Shown: positions 35,028 to 44,894 of the stretch, one piece after another | How the letters are laid out: each line of letters starts with the position of its first letter | How positions within the stretch are numbered: the first letter of the stretch is position 1 | From: Lutibacter citreus | GTDB taxonomy: Bacteria > Bacteroidota > Bacteroidia > Flavobacteriales > Flavobacteriaceae | Assembly: GCF_003260195.1 (NCBI RefSeq) | Contig: NZ_QEIH01000009.1 | Coordinates: 143,497 to 207,496 of the forward strand | Direction of reading: 5' to 3' | Length of the DNA: 64,000 nucleotides | Made by a program: the position numbers and the translations under genes | The notes under the pieces: model-generated | What the model was told of the DNA's origin: nothing | The model's database searches: none | Seen by the model: only the letters and a program-made list of their open reading frames with translations

Positions 35028-36221
35028 ATGAGAAATATATTAAAAAATATTGAGGGTGATCGCACTATTTGGGCTATTGTAGGCTTTATGGCTATTTTGT
35101 CATTTATGCCAGTTTATAGCGCAAGTACAAATTTGGTGTACGTGGCAAATTCTGGTACAACAACATATCACTTAATAAAACATGTTGTTTTATTATTCTT
35201 TGGTTTTTTAATTATATATGGAGTACATAAAATTCCATATAGATATTTTAGTGGAGGTTCATTTTTAATGTTGCCGATTGTATTTGTTTTGTTAATAGTA
35301 ACGTTAGCTAAAGGAACCGTAATAGGAGGTGCTAATGCTAGTAGATGGATACAAATACCAGTGATAGGTATTGGGTTTCAAACTTCAACATTGGCAGGTT
35401 TAGTATTAATGGTTTATGTGGCTAGATATTTGGCTAAGAATAAAGAGAAAACAATAATTTTTAAAGAAAGTTTATGGCAATTATGGTTGCCAGTTGCCGC
35501 AATTTTGAGTTGTATTTTACCAGCTAATTTTTCTACAACGGCAATTATTTTCTCAATGATTTTATTAGTAACATTTATTGGAGGATATCCAATTAAGTAT
35601 TTGTCTTATATACTTGGTATGGGAATTATAGCATTAACAGTATTTGTTTTAGCCGCAAAAGCATTTCCAAGCGTTATGCCAAATAGGGTAGATACTTGGA
35701 TAAGTAGAGTAGAGAATTTTTCTGATAAAAATGCCGAAGAAGGTTATCAGGTTGAAAAAGCAAAAATAGCAATTGCAAGTGGAGGTCTCCACGGTCGTGG
35801 ACCAGGTAAAAGTGTGCAAAAAAACTTTTTACCACAATCATCTTCTGACTTTATTTTTGCTATTATAGTAGAAGAGTACGGTTTGATATTTGGTGCTTTA
35901 ACCGTTATTTTAATGTATTTTTTGCTGTTATTCAGGATATTAGTAGCTGCAAAAAAAGCACAAACAATATTTGCAACTTTACTAATAATTGGCGTAGGTT
36001 TGCCGATCATTTTTCAGGCGATAATTAATATGGCTGTAGCAGTAAATTTATTTCCTGTTACGGGGCAAACATTACCGTTAATTAGTAGTGGAGGAACGTC
36101 AATTTGGATGACGTGTTTTGCCATTGGAATAATATTAAGTGTTACAGCAGATAAAGAGAAAATAATTAATTCAGAAACAGAGGAGAGTCCTTTAGATATA
36201 TTACATGAAGCAATCGATTAA
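35028..36221 (+). CDS. ftsW: SEDS-family peptidoglycan polymerase FtsW
   Basis: 397 residues with about ten membrane helices. The SEDS signature [17 protein letters not shown] (about 266-282) and the C-terminal [10 protein letters not shown] (about 349-358) identify the RodA/FtsW family; position in the dcw cluster assigns it to division. It polymerises lipid II with the adjacent class B PBP. It overlaps murG by 17 nt. Confidence 0.95.
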   Translation: MRNILKNIEGDRTIWAIVGFMAILSFMPVYSASTNLVYVANSGTTTYHLIKHVVLLFFGFLIIYGVHKIPYRYFSGGSFLMLPIVFVLLIVTLAKGTVIGGANASRWIQIPVIGIGFQTSTLAGLVLMVYVARYLAKNKEKTIIFKESLWQLWLPVAAILSCILPANFSTTAIIFSMILLVTFIGGYPIKYLSYILGMGIIALTVFVLAAKAFPSVMPNRVDTWISRVENFSDKNAEEGYQVEKAKIAIASGGLHGRGPGKSVQKNFLPQSSSDFIFAIIVEEYGLIFGALTVILMYFLLLFRILVAAKKAQTIFATLLIIGVGLPIIFQAIINMAVAVNLFPVTGQTLPLISSGGTSIWMTCFAIGIILSVTADKEKIINSETEESPLDILHEAID

Positions 36222-37299
36222 CATCATATTGAGCGGAGGAGGAACTGGAGGTCATATTTATCCAGCTGTTTCAATAGCAAATGAGCTAAAGGAAAAATAT
36301 CCTGATGCAAATTTTTTGTTTGTTGGAGCAAAGGATAGAATGGAAATGGAAAAAGTTCCACAGTCTGGATATGATATTAAAGGGTTGTGGATTTCCGGAT
36401 TGCAAAGAAAGTTAACATTAAAAAATTTAGCATTTCCTTTTAAGCTAATAAGCAGTTTGTGGAATGCTTTTAAAATAATTAAAGATTTTAAACCAACTGT
36501 TGTAATTGGAACAGGTGGTTTTGCCAGCGGACCAACATTGTATGCTGCAAGTATGAAAGGCGTAAAAACGTTAATACAGGAACAGAATTCTTATCCTGGG
36601 ATAACAAATAAATTATTAAGTAAAAAAGCAACTAGTATTTGTGTTGCCTATGATGGTTTAGAACGGTTTTTTCCTTCAGAAAAGATATTGAAAACAGGAA
36701 ATCCAGTGCGTCAAGATTTGTTGAACGTTAATAGTTTAAGAGAGGAGTCAATTAAGTTTTTTGGATTAGATAAAACCAAAAAAACGTTAGTTGTTATTGG
36801 TGGTAGTTTAGGCGCAAGAGCAATTAATAACTTGGTTGAAAAGCATATAAAATGGTTGGTAGAAAATGGAGTTCAAGTTATTTGGCAAACAGGTAAGTTG
36901 TATTATGATGAATTTAAAAAATATGAAGAGTTAGAAGGGGTTCAAACTTTTGCATTTCTAAATAGAATGGATTTAACGTATGCAGCTGCTGACATTCTAA
37001 TAAGTAGAGCAGGGGCAAGTTCTATTTCAGAATTGTGTATTGTTGGCAAGCCAGTAATATTTATTCCTTCGCCAAATGTAGCTGAAGATCATCAAACAAA
37101 AAATGCATTGTCTGTTGTAAATAAAGATGCCGCTTTATTGTTAAAAGAAACAGAGTTAGAAATGTTTAAAACTATGTTCTTGGAATTAGTGAATAACACT
37201 GATTTACAAAATAAATTGAGTAAAAACATTAAAACTTTGGCATTGCCAAATGCAACAAAAGATATAGTAAAAGAAATTGAAAGGTTAATAATTAATTAG
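36205..37299 (+). CDS. murG: UDP-GlcNAc:lipid I GlcNAc transferase
   Basis: 364 residues, GT-B glycosyltransferase making lipid II on the inner face of the membrane. [11 protein letters not shown] at 11-21 is the first G-loop and [12 protein letters not shown] near 197 the second; [10 protein letters not shown] (about 267) binds the UDP-sugar. The start lies inside ftsW, indicating coupling. Confidence 0.96.
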   Translation: MKQSINIILSGGGTGGHIYPAVSIANELKEKYPDANFLFVGAKDRMEMEKVPQSGYDIKGLWISGLQRKLTLKNLAFPFKLISSLWNAFKIIKDFKPTVVIGTGGFASGPTLYAASMKGVKTLIQEQNSYPGITNKLLSKKATSICVAYDGLERFFPSEKILKTGNPVRQDLLNVNSLREESIKFFGLDKTKKTLVVIGGSLGARAINNLVEKHIKWLVENGVQVIWQTGKLYYDEFKKYEELEGVQTFAFLNRMDLTYAAADILISRAGASSISELCIVGKPVIFIPSPNVAEDHQTKNALSVVNKDAALLLKETELEMFKTMFLELVNNTDLQNKLSKNIKTLALPNATKDIVKEIERLIIN

Positions 37300-38646
37300 T
37301 TGAATTTAGAAAATATACATAACGTTTATTTCATTGGAGTCGGAGGAATCGGAATGAGTGCTCTTGCCATCTATTTTAATAGTATTGGCAAGCATGTTGC
37401 TGGTTATGATAAAACACCAACAAATATAACTAACAACCTTCAAAATTTAGGAGTTGAAATTCACTTTGAAGATGCTGTAAATTTAATTTCTATACAATTT
37501 AAAAATAAGGAAAATACATTAGTTGTTTATACACCGGCGATCCCAAGTGAACATAACGAATTAAATTATTTTTTAGATAATAATTATAAAGTTTTAAAAC
37601 GGTCTGAAATTTTAGGCGAAATAACAAAAAATACAATTTGTTTGGCTGTTGCTGGTACTCATGGAAAAACAACAACTTCAACAATATTAGGACATATTTT
37701 AAAAGAAGCGAAGATAAATTCAACTTCATTTTTAGGAGGGATTTCTGAAAATTATAATTCTAACCTAATTTTAGGAGGTAGTGAAGTTTCAGTAGTAGAG
37801 GCAGATGAATTTGATCGTTCATTTTTAAAATTATCCCCAAATATTGCTTGTATAACATCTATGGATGCGGATCATTTAGATATTTATGGGCAACATTCTG
37901 AATTGGAAAAATCATTTAGAGAATTTGCCGAAAAAGTATCAGATAAGCTTATTGTTAAAAAAGGATTGCCAATTGAAGGAGAAACCTTTGGTCTTGATGA
38001 AGATGCAGATTATTATGCTTACAATATTAGAATAGAAAATGGAGCTTATATTTTTGATGTGAAAACACCTTTGGAAGCTATTGAAAATATAAAAATATAT
38101 TTACCAGGAAAACATAACGTGCTAAATGCAGTGGCAGCTTTGGCAATGGCAAATAGTTACGGAGTATCATTACCTGTTATTGCCAAAGCTTTACTAAATT
38201 TTAAAGGAATAAAAAGACGATTTACCTACAAAATTAATACTCCTAATTTAGTGCTTATTGATGATTATGCGCATCATCCAACTGAAATAAATGCGGTGGT
38301 TGAATCGGTAAATGAAATGTATCCGAATAAAAAAGTTTTAGGGGTTTTTCAGCCTCATTTATATAGTAGAACAAGAGATTTTGTAGATGATTTTGCGCAA
38401 AGTTTATCAAAATTTGATGAATTAATTTTATTAGATATTTATCCTGCAAGAGAATTGCCAATTAAAGGTGTGAATTCCAGTTGGTTGCTCGATAAAATTG
38501 ATAATAAACACAAGCAAATTTCATCAAAAGAGAATTTAGTAGAAAATATAGGGAAATGTAATGCCGAAATTATCGTTGTAATAGGAGCAGGTGATATTGG
38601 GGAAATGGTAGAAAAAATAAAAAATAGTTTAACAGTTGAAAGTTAA
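37300..38646 (+). CDS. murC: UDP-MurNAc:L-alanine ligase
   Basis: 448 residues; TTG start at 37300, directly after murG. N-terminal YFIGVGGIGMSALA (10-23) binds UDP; P-loop VAGTHGKTTTS at about 116-126; DDYAHHPTEI near 324 is the MurC-type ATP-ligase motif. First amino acid of the stem peptide. Its 3' end overlaps ftsQ by 11 nt. Confidence 0.95.
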   Translation: MNLENIHNVYFIGVGGIGMSALAIYFNSIGKHVAGYDKTPTNITNNLQNLGVEIHFEDAVNLISIQFKNKENTLVVYTPAIPSEHNELNYFLDNNYKVLKRSEILGEITKNTICLAVAGTHGKTTTSTILGHILKEAKINSTSFLGGISENYNSNLILGGSEVSVVEADEFDRSFLKLSPNIACITSMDADHLDIYGQHSELEKSFREFAEKVSDKLIVKKGLPIEGETFGLDEDADYYAYNIRIENGAYIFDVKTPLEAIENIKIYLPGKHNVLNAVAALAMANSYGVSLPVIAKALLNFKGIKRRFTYKINTPNLVLIDDYAHHPTEINAVVESVNEMYPNKKVLGVFQPHLYSRTRDFVDDFAQSLSKFDELILLDIYPARELPIKGVNSSWLLDKIDNKHKQISSKENLVENIGKCNAEIIVVIGAGDIGEMVEKIKNSLTVES

Positions 38647-39358
38647 TTGGAATATCATAAAGGGTTTATTACTACTAGGTTTAGTGGTGTTTTTGTATGG
38701 GTTTTCCCATCATAAACATGATGCTAGAAAAGTAACTAATATAGCTGTTGAATTTGAGCAGGGAAACAACCTTTTTATGAATTATGAAATGGTTAATAAA
38801 TTGTTAATACAAAAAGGAAAGACAGTTAAAAATGAAGCTAAAACTGTTATAGATTTACAGAAACTGGAGAAGAATGTTCTGTCACATTCTATGGTTGAAG
38901 ATGCATCAGTTTTTTTAACAGTTGATGGATTGCTTAAAACTATTGTAAAACAAAGAACCCCTATTGCAAGAGTTATATCCCATGGCCAAGATTATTATAT
39001 AGATAAACAAGCAAAAAAAATGCCTTTATCAGATAATTATTCGGCTAGAGTAATTTTAGTTTCTGGAAATATTACGGATAATGATATTGATGATATTTAT
39101 CATTTAATTTCAAAAATTATAGAAGATGATTTTTTGAAAAAACAAATTATTGGAGTGCGTAAAATTGCGAATAAAGAATTTGTTTTAAATATGCGAATTG
39201 GTGAGCAAGAAATAGAAATAGGTAATTTGGAAAATTTGAATTTAAAATTTCAAAATTTAAAAGCCTTTTTTAATAAAACAATGGCAGACAAGACAATAGA
39301 GGATTATAAAATAATAAATTTAAAATACAACAATCAGGTTGTTTGCACTAAAAAGTAA
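38636..39358 (+). CDS. ftsQ: FtsQ-like division protein
   Basis: 240 residues; start TTG at 38636 inside murC. One membrane helix (about 8-24, GLLLLGLVVFLYGF) then a periplasmic part with a POTRA-like segment (FEQGNNLFMNYEMVNKLL) and a beta domain. Sequence is divergent from proteobacterial FtsQ, but topology and location between murC and ftsA are diagnostic. Expected to join FtsL in the divisome. Confidence 0.86.
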   Translation: MKVNWNIIKGLLLLGLVVFLYGFSHHKHDARKVTNIAVEFEQGNNLFMNYEMVNKLLIQKGKTVKNEAKTVIDLQKLEKNVLSHSMVEDASVFLTVDGLLKTIVKQRTPIARVISHGQDYYIDKQAKKMPLSDNYSARVILVSGNITDNDIDDIYHLISKIIEDDFLKKQIIGVRKIANKEFVLNMRIGEQEIEIGNLENLNLKFQNLKAFFNKTMADKTIEDYKIINLKYNNQVVCTKK

Positions 39359-39361
39359 GGT

Positions 39362-40705
39362 ATGGAACATAATGATATTTCAGTAGGATTAGACATAGGA
39401 ACAACAAAGATTGTTGCTATGATAGGACGTAGAAATGAATATGGGAAAATAGAATTACTTGGAACGGGTAAGGCTAAAAGTTTGGGTGTGCACCGTGGTG
39501 TTGTAAATAATATTACTCAAACAATCCAGTCAATTCAAATGGCTGTAGATGAGGCAATAGCTGTTTCAGGAATTAATATTGATGAAGCTGTTGTTGGAAT
39601 AGCAGGGCAGCATATTAGAAGCCTACAACATAGTGATTACATTACACGTCCTAATTCTGAAGAAGTAATTAGCGATGAAGATCTTGAAATGCTAGAAAAG
39701 CAGGTTCATAAATTGGTAATGTTGCCAGGAGAAGAAATAATTCATGTACTTCCACAAGAATTTAAAGTTGATGGACAAGGAGAAATAACAGAGCCTGTTG
39801 GGATGTATGGTGGAAGATTAGAAGCTAATTTTCATGTAGTTGTAGGACAAGTTTCTTCAATTAGAAACGTTGGGCGTTGTATAAAAAGTGCAGGTTTAAA
39901 TTTAGCAGGTATAACATTAGAACCTTTAGCTTCTGCAGAAGCTGTTTTAAGTACTGAAGAAAAAGAAGCTGGAGTAGCATTAATTGATATAGGAGGAGGA
40001 ACAACAGATTTAGCAATTTTTAAAAATGGAATAATTCGTCATACGGCGGTTATTCCTTTCGGAGGAAATGTTATTACAGAGGATATAAAAGAAGGTTGTT
40101 CAATAATAGAAAAACAGGCTGAATTATTAAAAACAAAATTTGGATCAGCTTGGCCAGGAGAAAACAAGGATAATGAAATTGTTTCAATTCCAGGATTAAG
40201 AGGCAGAGATCCAAAAGAAATAACACTAAAAAACCTTTCAAGAATTATTCATGCACGTGTTGTTGAAATTATTGAACAAGTGTTTTTAGAAATAAAAAAT
40301 TACGGTCACGAAGAGCCAAAGAAAAAATTGATAGCAGGAATTGTTTTAACAGGGGGTGGAGCGCAATTAAAACATTTAAAACAGCTAGTTGAATATATTA
40401 CGGGAATGGATACTAGAATTGGATATCCTAACGAGAATTTAGCGGGAGATTCAGACGAAAGCTTATCAAGTCCACAATATGCAACAGCAGTAGGTTTATT
40501 AATGAATGGATTAAACCGATTAGATAAGAAGAAAATTAAATCAACTCAAGAAAAGGATATTCAAGACAAAGAAGCAGAGAATATTAAAGAAACTGAGATT
40601 GAAGAAGTTATTGAAGAAGAATCTGAAGATATTAAGGAGCCTAAAAAATCCATATTTGAGAAGTGGGGCGATAAATTCAGAGATTTTTTAGATAATGCAG
40701 AATAA
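39362..40705 (+). CDS. ftsA: Actin-like division protein FtsA
   Basis: 447 residues, membrane-tethering partner of FtsZ. Actin-fold ATP motifs are visible: VGLDIGTTKI (8-17), LIDIGGGTTDLAIF near 207 and LTGGGAQLKHL near 327. The C-terminal 55 residues are highly acidic and charged (EEVIEEESEDIKEPKK), ending in KWGDKFRDFLDN, a probable amphipathic membrane-targeting helix. It precedes ftsZ by 46 nt. Confidence 0.95.
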   Translation: MEHNDISVGLDIGTTKIVAMIGRRNEYGKIELLGTGKAKSLGVHRGVVNNITQTIQSIQMAVDEAIAVSGINIDEAVVGIAGQHIRSLQHSDYITRPNSEEVISDEDLEMLEKQVHKLVMLPGEEIIHVLPQEFKVDGQGEITEPVGMYGGRLEANFHVVVGQVSSIRNVGRCIKSAGLNLAGITLEPLASAEAVLSTEEKEAGVALIDIGGGTTDLAIFKNGIIRHTAVIPFGGNVITEDIKEGCSIIEKQAELLKTKFGSAWPGENKDNEIVSIPGLRGRDPKEITLKNLSRIIHARVVEIIEQVFLEIKNYGHEEPKKKLIAGIVLTGGGAQLKHLKQLVEYITGMDTRIGYPNENLAGDSDESLSSPQYATAVGLLMNGLNRLDKKKIKSTQEKDIQDKEAENIKETEIEEVIEEESEDIKEPKKSIFEKWGDKFRDFLDNAE

Positions 40706-40751
40706 AATAAAATAGAAAGAAAAAGATAAGTAACACCAATAAATTTATACT

Positions 40752-42683
40752 ATGAGCAGTTCAGATTTTAGTAACATTTCATTCGATTTACCAAAAAACC
40801 AGTCAAACGTAATAAAAGTGATTGGAGTAGGAGGAGGAGGTAGCAATGCCGTAAACCATATGTACTTACAAGGAATTGATGGGGTTGATTTTGTTGTTTG
40901 TAATACCGATGCTCAGGCATTGCAAAGCAGCCCAATTCCAACAAAAATTCAATTAGGAGCTTCCTTAACTGAAGGGTTAGGAGCGGGAGCAAATCCTGAA
41001 GTGGGTGAACAAGCTGCTATGGAGAGTATTCAGGAAATTAAAGATATGCTGTCTACAAACTCTAAAATGGTGTTTATAAATGTAGGAATGGGTGGTGGTA
41101 CAGGAACTGGTGCTGCGCCGGTAATTGCTAGGGTTGCTCGTGAGTTAGATTTGTTAACTATTGGTATTGTAACTATGCCTTTTTCTTTTGAAGGAAAAAT
41201 GCGTAATGACCAAGCTCTAAAGGGAATTGAGCGTTTAAGAGAGTTTGTTGATTCTTTAGTGGTGATTAATAACAATAAATTACGTGAGGTTTATGGTAAT
41301 CTTGGTTTTAAAGCAGGATTCTCAAAGGCAGATGAAGTTTTGTCTACGGCTTCTCGTGGTATTGCTGAAGTAATAACACACCACTATACTCAAAATATTG
41401 ATTTAAAAGATGCCAAAACAGTGCTTTCTAACAGTGGTACAGCTATTATGGGGTCAGCTACAGCTTCAGGTCAAAATAGATCAGAAGAAGCTATTTCAAA
41501 AGCACTAGATTCTCCGTTGTTAAATGATAACAAAATAATGGGGGCTAAAAATGTATTGTTATTAATTGTTTCCGGAACAGAAGAAATTACAATTGATGAG
41601 ATAGGTGAAATTAATGACTTTATTCAAACTGAAGCAAAATCTAACGTTAACATAATAATGGGTGTTGGTGAAGATGAGAGTTTGGGAGATTCTATTGCTG
41701 TAACAATTGTTGCTACGGGTTTTAATAAAGATCAACAACATGAAATTTCAAATACAGAAGCAAAAAAAATAATCCATACTTTAGGTGATGAGCAAGAAGC
41801 TTCATTTGATTTTTCTGAAAAAAAGTTGAATGATACTAGTAAAAAAACAGATACAATTGAAAATGTTGTAAATCTTCCTGTTGAAGATGAGAAAGTTGTT
41901 TTTGATTTAGGCGAGGAAGAAGAAGATTTTGAAATAATACCAACTACAGAATTTGTTAAAAATATTGATGTTGTTTATGAGGAAATATCTTCAGAAGTTA
42001 TAAAAGAGGAGGATTTTGTTATTACTTCATTAAATGAAGAAGAAAAAGTAGAGATTCCAGAACCGAAAGAAAAACAAATAGAATTTACGTTTGATATTCC
42101 ACTATCTCAATTAAAGAAAAAACCAGTTGTTGAAGAGCAGAGAAAAGAGATTAAGGACCTTAAAGATATTGAAGTTGTAGATCCTAAAGTAGTTAAAACA
42201 GAACAGCCTATAAAGAAAGATGCAGATGTATACTTTTCTTTGGAAGAATACAATGAGTTAGAGCAAAACTTATCTAAAGCAACTAAGAAAGTTGTTGAAG
42301 AAAAAACAGAAGTAATTATTAGTGAAGAGTTGAATTTAACAGTTCGTTCCGAAACAAGAAAGCCAGAAATTGATGTAAATGAACAAGTAGTTGTTGATTA
42401 TAAAGAAGTTTCTCCACTTGATTTAACTATTTCAGAGTTGCAAGCAAGAGCTGAAGAAAGAAGAGAGAAAATGAAAAACTTTAATTACAAATTTGTGAAT
42501 AAAGTAAATCAAAATATAGATGAGATTGAAAAAGAACCAGCATATAAACGTATGGGAGTTCAACTAGATCAGACATCACATTCATCAGAAAACAATCAAT
42601 CTAGAACTACATTAAATATAGATGATAATGATGATATTCAATTAAGATCAAACAATTCATTCTTACATGATAATGTAGATTAA
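40752..42683 (+). CDS. ftsZ: Cell-division GTPase FtsZ with long acidic C-terminal region
   Basis: 643 residues. The tubulin-like GTPase domain covers about 18-335: GVGGGGSNAVNHM near 25 and the signature GGGTGTGAAP near 114-123. The remaining 300 residues are a Glu/Lys-rich disordered linker, much longer than in E. coli (383 in total). A conserved-peptide-like segment PAYKRMGVQL (about 597-606) corresponds to the partner-binding tail but is followed by about 37 more Asn/Asp/Ser-rich residues. Last gene of the dcw cluster; a terminator follows. Confidence 0.96.
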   Translation: MSSSDFSNISFDLPKNQSNVIKVIGVGGGGSNAVNHMYLQGIDGVDFVVCNTDAQALQSSPIPTKIQLGASLTEGLGAGANPEVGEQAAMESIQEIKDMLSTNSKMVFINVGMGGGTGTGAAPVIARVARELDLLTIGIVTMPFSFEGKMRNDQALKGIERLREFVDSLVVINNNKLREVYGNLGFKAGFSKADEVLSTASRGIAEVITHHYTQNIDLKDAKTVLSNSGTAIMGSATASGQNRSEEAISKALDSPLLNDNKIMGAKNVLLLIVSGTEEITIDEIGEINDFIQTEAKSNVNIIMGVGEDESLGDSIAVTIVATGFNKDQQHEISNTEAKKIIHTLGDEQEASFDFSEKKLNDTSKKTDTIENVVNLPVEDEKVVFDLGEEEEDFEIIPTTEFVKNIDVVYEEISSEVIKEEDFVITSLNEEEKVEIPEPKEKQIEFTFDIPLSQLKKKPVVEEQRKEIKDLKDIEVVDPKVVKTEQPIKKDADVYFSLEEYNELEQNLSKATKKVVEEKTEVIISEELNLTVRSETRKPEIDVNEQVVVDYKEVSPLDLTISELQARAEERREKMKNFNYKFVNKVNQNIDEIEKEPAYKRMGVQLDQTSHSSENNQSRTTLNIDDNDDIQLRSNNSFLHDNVD

Positions 42684-42729
42684 AAATATTGCCCAAAGAC
42701 AGGAACCTTAGATTTAAATTCTAAGCTCG

Positions 42730-42779
42730 GAACCTGGAAATCTTTATGAAAATTAGAGATTTTCGGGTTCTTTTTTTTT
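42730..42779 (+). terminator. Terminator of the dcw cluster
   Basis: Long hairpin from GAACC (42730) to GGTTC (42770), with an inner arm AAATCT/AGATTT, followed by nine T. A second small perfect dyad (CTTAGA / TCTAAG, about 42707-42725) lies just before it. Together they end the ftsZ transcript. Confidence 0.85.
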
Positions 42780-42804
42780 ATCTTCGCAATCAAAATAAGT
42801 TATT

Positions 42805-43254
42805 ATGAGTTTACAGCAAGATATAATGGTGAAATTAAAAGAAGCAATGAAATCGAAAGATTCTGTTGCCTTAGAATCACTAAGAGCAGTTAAGTCTGAA
42901 ATTTTATTGGCTCAAACAAAAAGTGGAGCAACTGAAGATTTATCTAAAGAAGAAGAAATAAAACTAGTTCAAAAATTAGTAAAGCAAAGAAAAGATAGTG
43001 CAGCACTTTATTTAGAGCAAGGTAGAAAAGATTTGGCTGAGCCAGAATTGGCACAAGTTGAGATAATTTCTCAATTTTTACCAGAACAAATGAGTGAAGA
43101 AGATTTAAAGAGCTTTATTGGAGAAATAATTTCAAAAGTTGGAGCTTCTTCAATGAAAGATATGGGAAAAGTAATGGGAATGGCTTCAAAACAATTGGCT
43201 GGTAAAGCTGATGGTAAAGCTATTTCAGCAATAGTAAAGCAATTACTATCTTAA
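42805..43254 (+). CDS. YqeY/GatB-like domain protein
   Basis: 149 residues, all helical, of the YqeY family related to the tail domain of the GatB amidotransferase subunit. Typical segments are LKEAMKSKDSVALESLRAVKSEI (about 11-33), LVKQRKDSAALYLEQGR and GKVMGMASKQLAGKADGKAIS. Thought to act with tRNA or tRNA-dependent amidation, but no enzyme activity is established. It sits directly before a tRNA-Arg gene, after its own short leader. Confidence 0.9.
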   Translation: MSLQQDIMVKLKEAMKSKDSVALESLRAVKSEILLAQTKSGATEDLSKEEEIKLVQKLVKQRKDSAALYLEQGRKDLAEPELAQVEIISQFLPEQMSEEDLKSFIGEIISKVGASSMKDMGKVMGMASKQLAGKADGKAISAIVKQLLS

Positions 43255-43266
43255 AATAGAATAAAA

Positions 43267-43340
43267 GGCCTCGTGGCGCAACTGAATAGCGCACTGGATT
43301 TCGGCTCCAGCGGTTGTAGGTTTGAATCCTACCGGGGTCA
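43267..43340 (+). tRNA. tRNA-Arg (anticodon TCG)
   Basis: A 74-nt cloverleaf: acceptor GGCCTCG / CGGGGTC with two G-T pairs, D-arm GGCG...AGCGC, anticodon stem CTGGA/TCCAG with loop TTTCGGC (anticodon TCG, reading CGA and possibly other CGN codons), T-arm GTAGG-TTTGAAT-CCTAC and discriminator A. CCA is not encoded. A terminator follows. Confidence 0.93.
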
Positions 43341-43345
43341 CTTTT

Positions 43346-43390
43346 AAAAAACACAAACAATAGTAAATACTAGGGTTTGTGTTTTTTTTT
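43346..43390 (+). terminator. Terminator after tRNA-Arg
   Basis: Stem AAAAACACAAAC paired with GTTTGTGTTTTT around a loop of about 16 nt, followed by a T-run ending at 43390. Confidence 0.85.
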
Positions 43391-43485
43391 ATTAATTGTG
43401 TACTTTTTTGTATGCTTTTTTCTTAAAAGTGTGTTAAAAAGCTTCTAAAATAATAAATACATTAAGATCGTTATGTGATTTTTGT

Positions 43486-43493
43486 TACATTTG
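43486..43493 (+). promoter_or_regulatory. -7 promoter element of a candidate small RNA
   Basis: TACATTTG matches TAnnTTTG exactly and is followed by CACC, as is common at flavobacterial start sites. No clear TTTG -33 element is seen at the usual distance. Transcription would start at about 43498-43500. Confidence 0.5.
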
Positions 43494-43498
43494 CACCA

Positions 43499-43569
43499 AT
43501 AGTTGAGGTTCTTAACCTCATTCTTTTTCATAGCAATTTACCCACCTCTCAAAGAAGTGGGTTTTTTTT
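43499..43569 (+). ncRNA. Candidate small RNA of about 70 nt
   Basis: Downstream of the -7 element there is no credible protein frame but two hairpins: TGAGGTT-CTT-AACCTCA (43504-43520) and ACCCAC...GTGGGT (43540-43562), the second followed by eight T. Promoter-like box, compact structure and intrinsic terminator make a complete small transcription unit. I cannot assign it to a known RNA family. The rest of the gap, 43570-43833, is AT-rich with no supported gene. Confidence 0.45.
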
Positions 43570-43833
43570 ATCAATATTATTAATAATCCAACCTGTAAAT
43601 TTGAATTCTTTTACTATTAATTTAGTGAGAGATGGAAGTGCTCAAATAAGTGTTTATAAGTTTTTTATAAATGGATGATTTTTAAAGTAGGTGAGATAGT
43701 TTATCTAAGTGTTATAAGAGCAAATACTTCTTGTTTTATTATTGAAATTCATATTTTAAATGTAAAATCTTAAAATTATTTTAATTGAATTTTTTAATAT
43801 AAACCTCTGTTAATAATTAAAATAGAATTAAAA

Positions 43834-43865
43834 TTTGGTAATATAGTAAATGTTATATATTTTTA
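43834..43865 (+). promoter_or_regulatory. Candidate promoter of the xylose regulator operon
   Basis: TTTG at 43834-43837, a 20-nt spacer, then TATTTTTA at 43858-43865 (one mismatch from TAnnTTTG). Between it and the ATG at 43890 lies GGAACAGAACAGTAC, a possible operator with the repeat AACAG, though not a clean palindrome. Confidence 0.5.
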
Positions 43866-43889
43866 CCTACCGGAACAGAACAGTACGAT

Positions 43890-44891
43890 ATGAGTGAGAA
43901 TGTTTTTACCTTAACTATAAACCATAATAGCGATATTCCAAAATATCAGCAGATAGTTAATTATATCACTAATGGTATAGCAAAAAACGTACTACTTATT
44001 GGTGATGCATTGCCTTCTGTAAATAAAATTTGTAAAGAAAGTAAGTTATCTCGAGATACGGTTTTTAAGGCCTATTCCATTTTAAAAGAACAAGGAGTTA
44101 TTGATGCTGTACCTAATAAAGGGTATTATGTGGCAAGTGAAACCAAAAAAGTATTATTAGTTTTAGATACTTTTAAGGCGTATAAAGAAGTATTGTATCA
44201 TTCTTTTATTAATAATTTACCTGATAATGTTATAACAGATGTTCAATTTCATCATTATAATATTGAAAATTTTAAAACCATAATAAATAACAGTAAAGGA
44301 AAATACTATAAATATATAGTTATGAACTTTGAGCATAAAGAAGTTCCAAAAGTTATTTCAAAAATAAACAGTGAAAAATTATTATTAATTGATTGGGATA
44401 TTTATTCAAATCCAGATAATAATTATTTGTTTCAGGATTTTGGAAAAGCTTTTTACGAATCTTTAAAAGATGCAATTCACTTATTTAGAAAGTATAAGGA
44501 AATCAATTTTTTATTTCCTGAATACACAAATCACACTATAGAAACCATTGAATATTTTAAGAAATTTTGCATAGATTTTAATTTTAATTATAAAATTTTA
44601 ACCAATTCAAAAGAATATGATATTCAAAAAAATATTGTTTATATAAGCGTAAGTGATCGGGTTTTAGGTTTGTTTTTAGAGCAATGTAGAAATAAAGAAT
44701 ATGAGCCAGGAGTTGATGTTGGGTTTTTATCTTACAATGAAACTCCAATGAAAAAATTTATTTATAAAGGTATTTCAGTGGTTTCAACAGATTTTAAAGA
44801 ATTAGGAACAAAAGCAGCAGAATTCATTACAAATGATGTGAAAATGCAGCAATATATACCAACAAAATTAATAATAAGGGAATCATTATAA
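43890..44891 (+). CDS. GntR-type regulator with sugar-binding-like domain, probable xylose regulator
   Basis: 333 residues. N-terminal GntR winged helix-turn-helix (about 10-80: IPKYQQIVNYITNGI, LPSVNKICKESKLSRDTVFKAYSILKEQGVI, NKGYYV). The C-terminal 240 residues resemble a LacI/periplasmic-binding fold (VGFLSYNETPMKKFIYKGISVVSTDFKELGTKAAEFI is close to LacI-family endings), so it should bind a sugar or sugar phosphate. It starts the xylose operon, 3 nt ahead of xylB; control of that operon is inferred. Confidence 0.82.
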   Translation: MSENVFTLTINHNSDIPKYQQIVNYITNGIAKNVLLIGDALPSVNKICKESKLSRDTVFKAYSILKEQGVIDAVPNKGYYVASETKKVLLVLDTFKAYKEVLYHSFINNLPDNVITDVQFHHYNIENFKTIINNSKGKYYKYIVMNFEHKEVPKVISKINSEKLLLIDWDIYSNPDNNYLFQDFGKAFYESLKDAIHLFRKYKEINFLFPEYTNHTIETIEYFKKFCIDFNFNYKILTNSKEYDIQKNIVYISVSDRVLGLFLEQCRNKEYEPGVDVGFLSYNETPMKKFIYKGISVVSTDFKELGTKAAEFITNDVKMQQYIPTKLIIRESL

Positions 44892-44894
44892 AAT

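Noticed and set aside
43475..43678. A 67-codon plus-strand frame whose end (SAQISVYKFFING) faintly resembles a type IX secretion sorting domain
   Set aside because: It spans the candidate small-RNA hairpins and terminator, starts inside the promoter box, and the resemblance is short and weak. A decayed gene end is possible, but I cannot support a pseudogene call.
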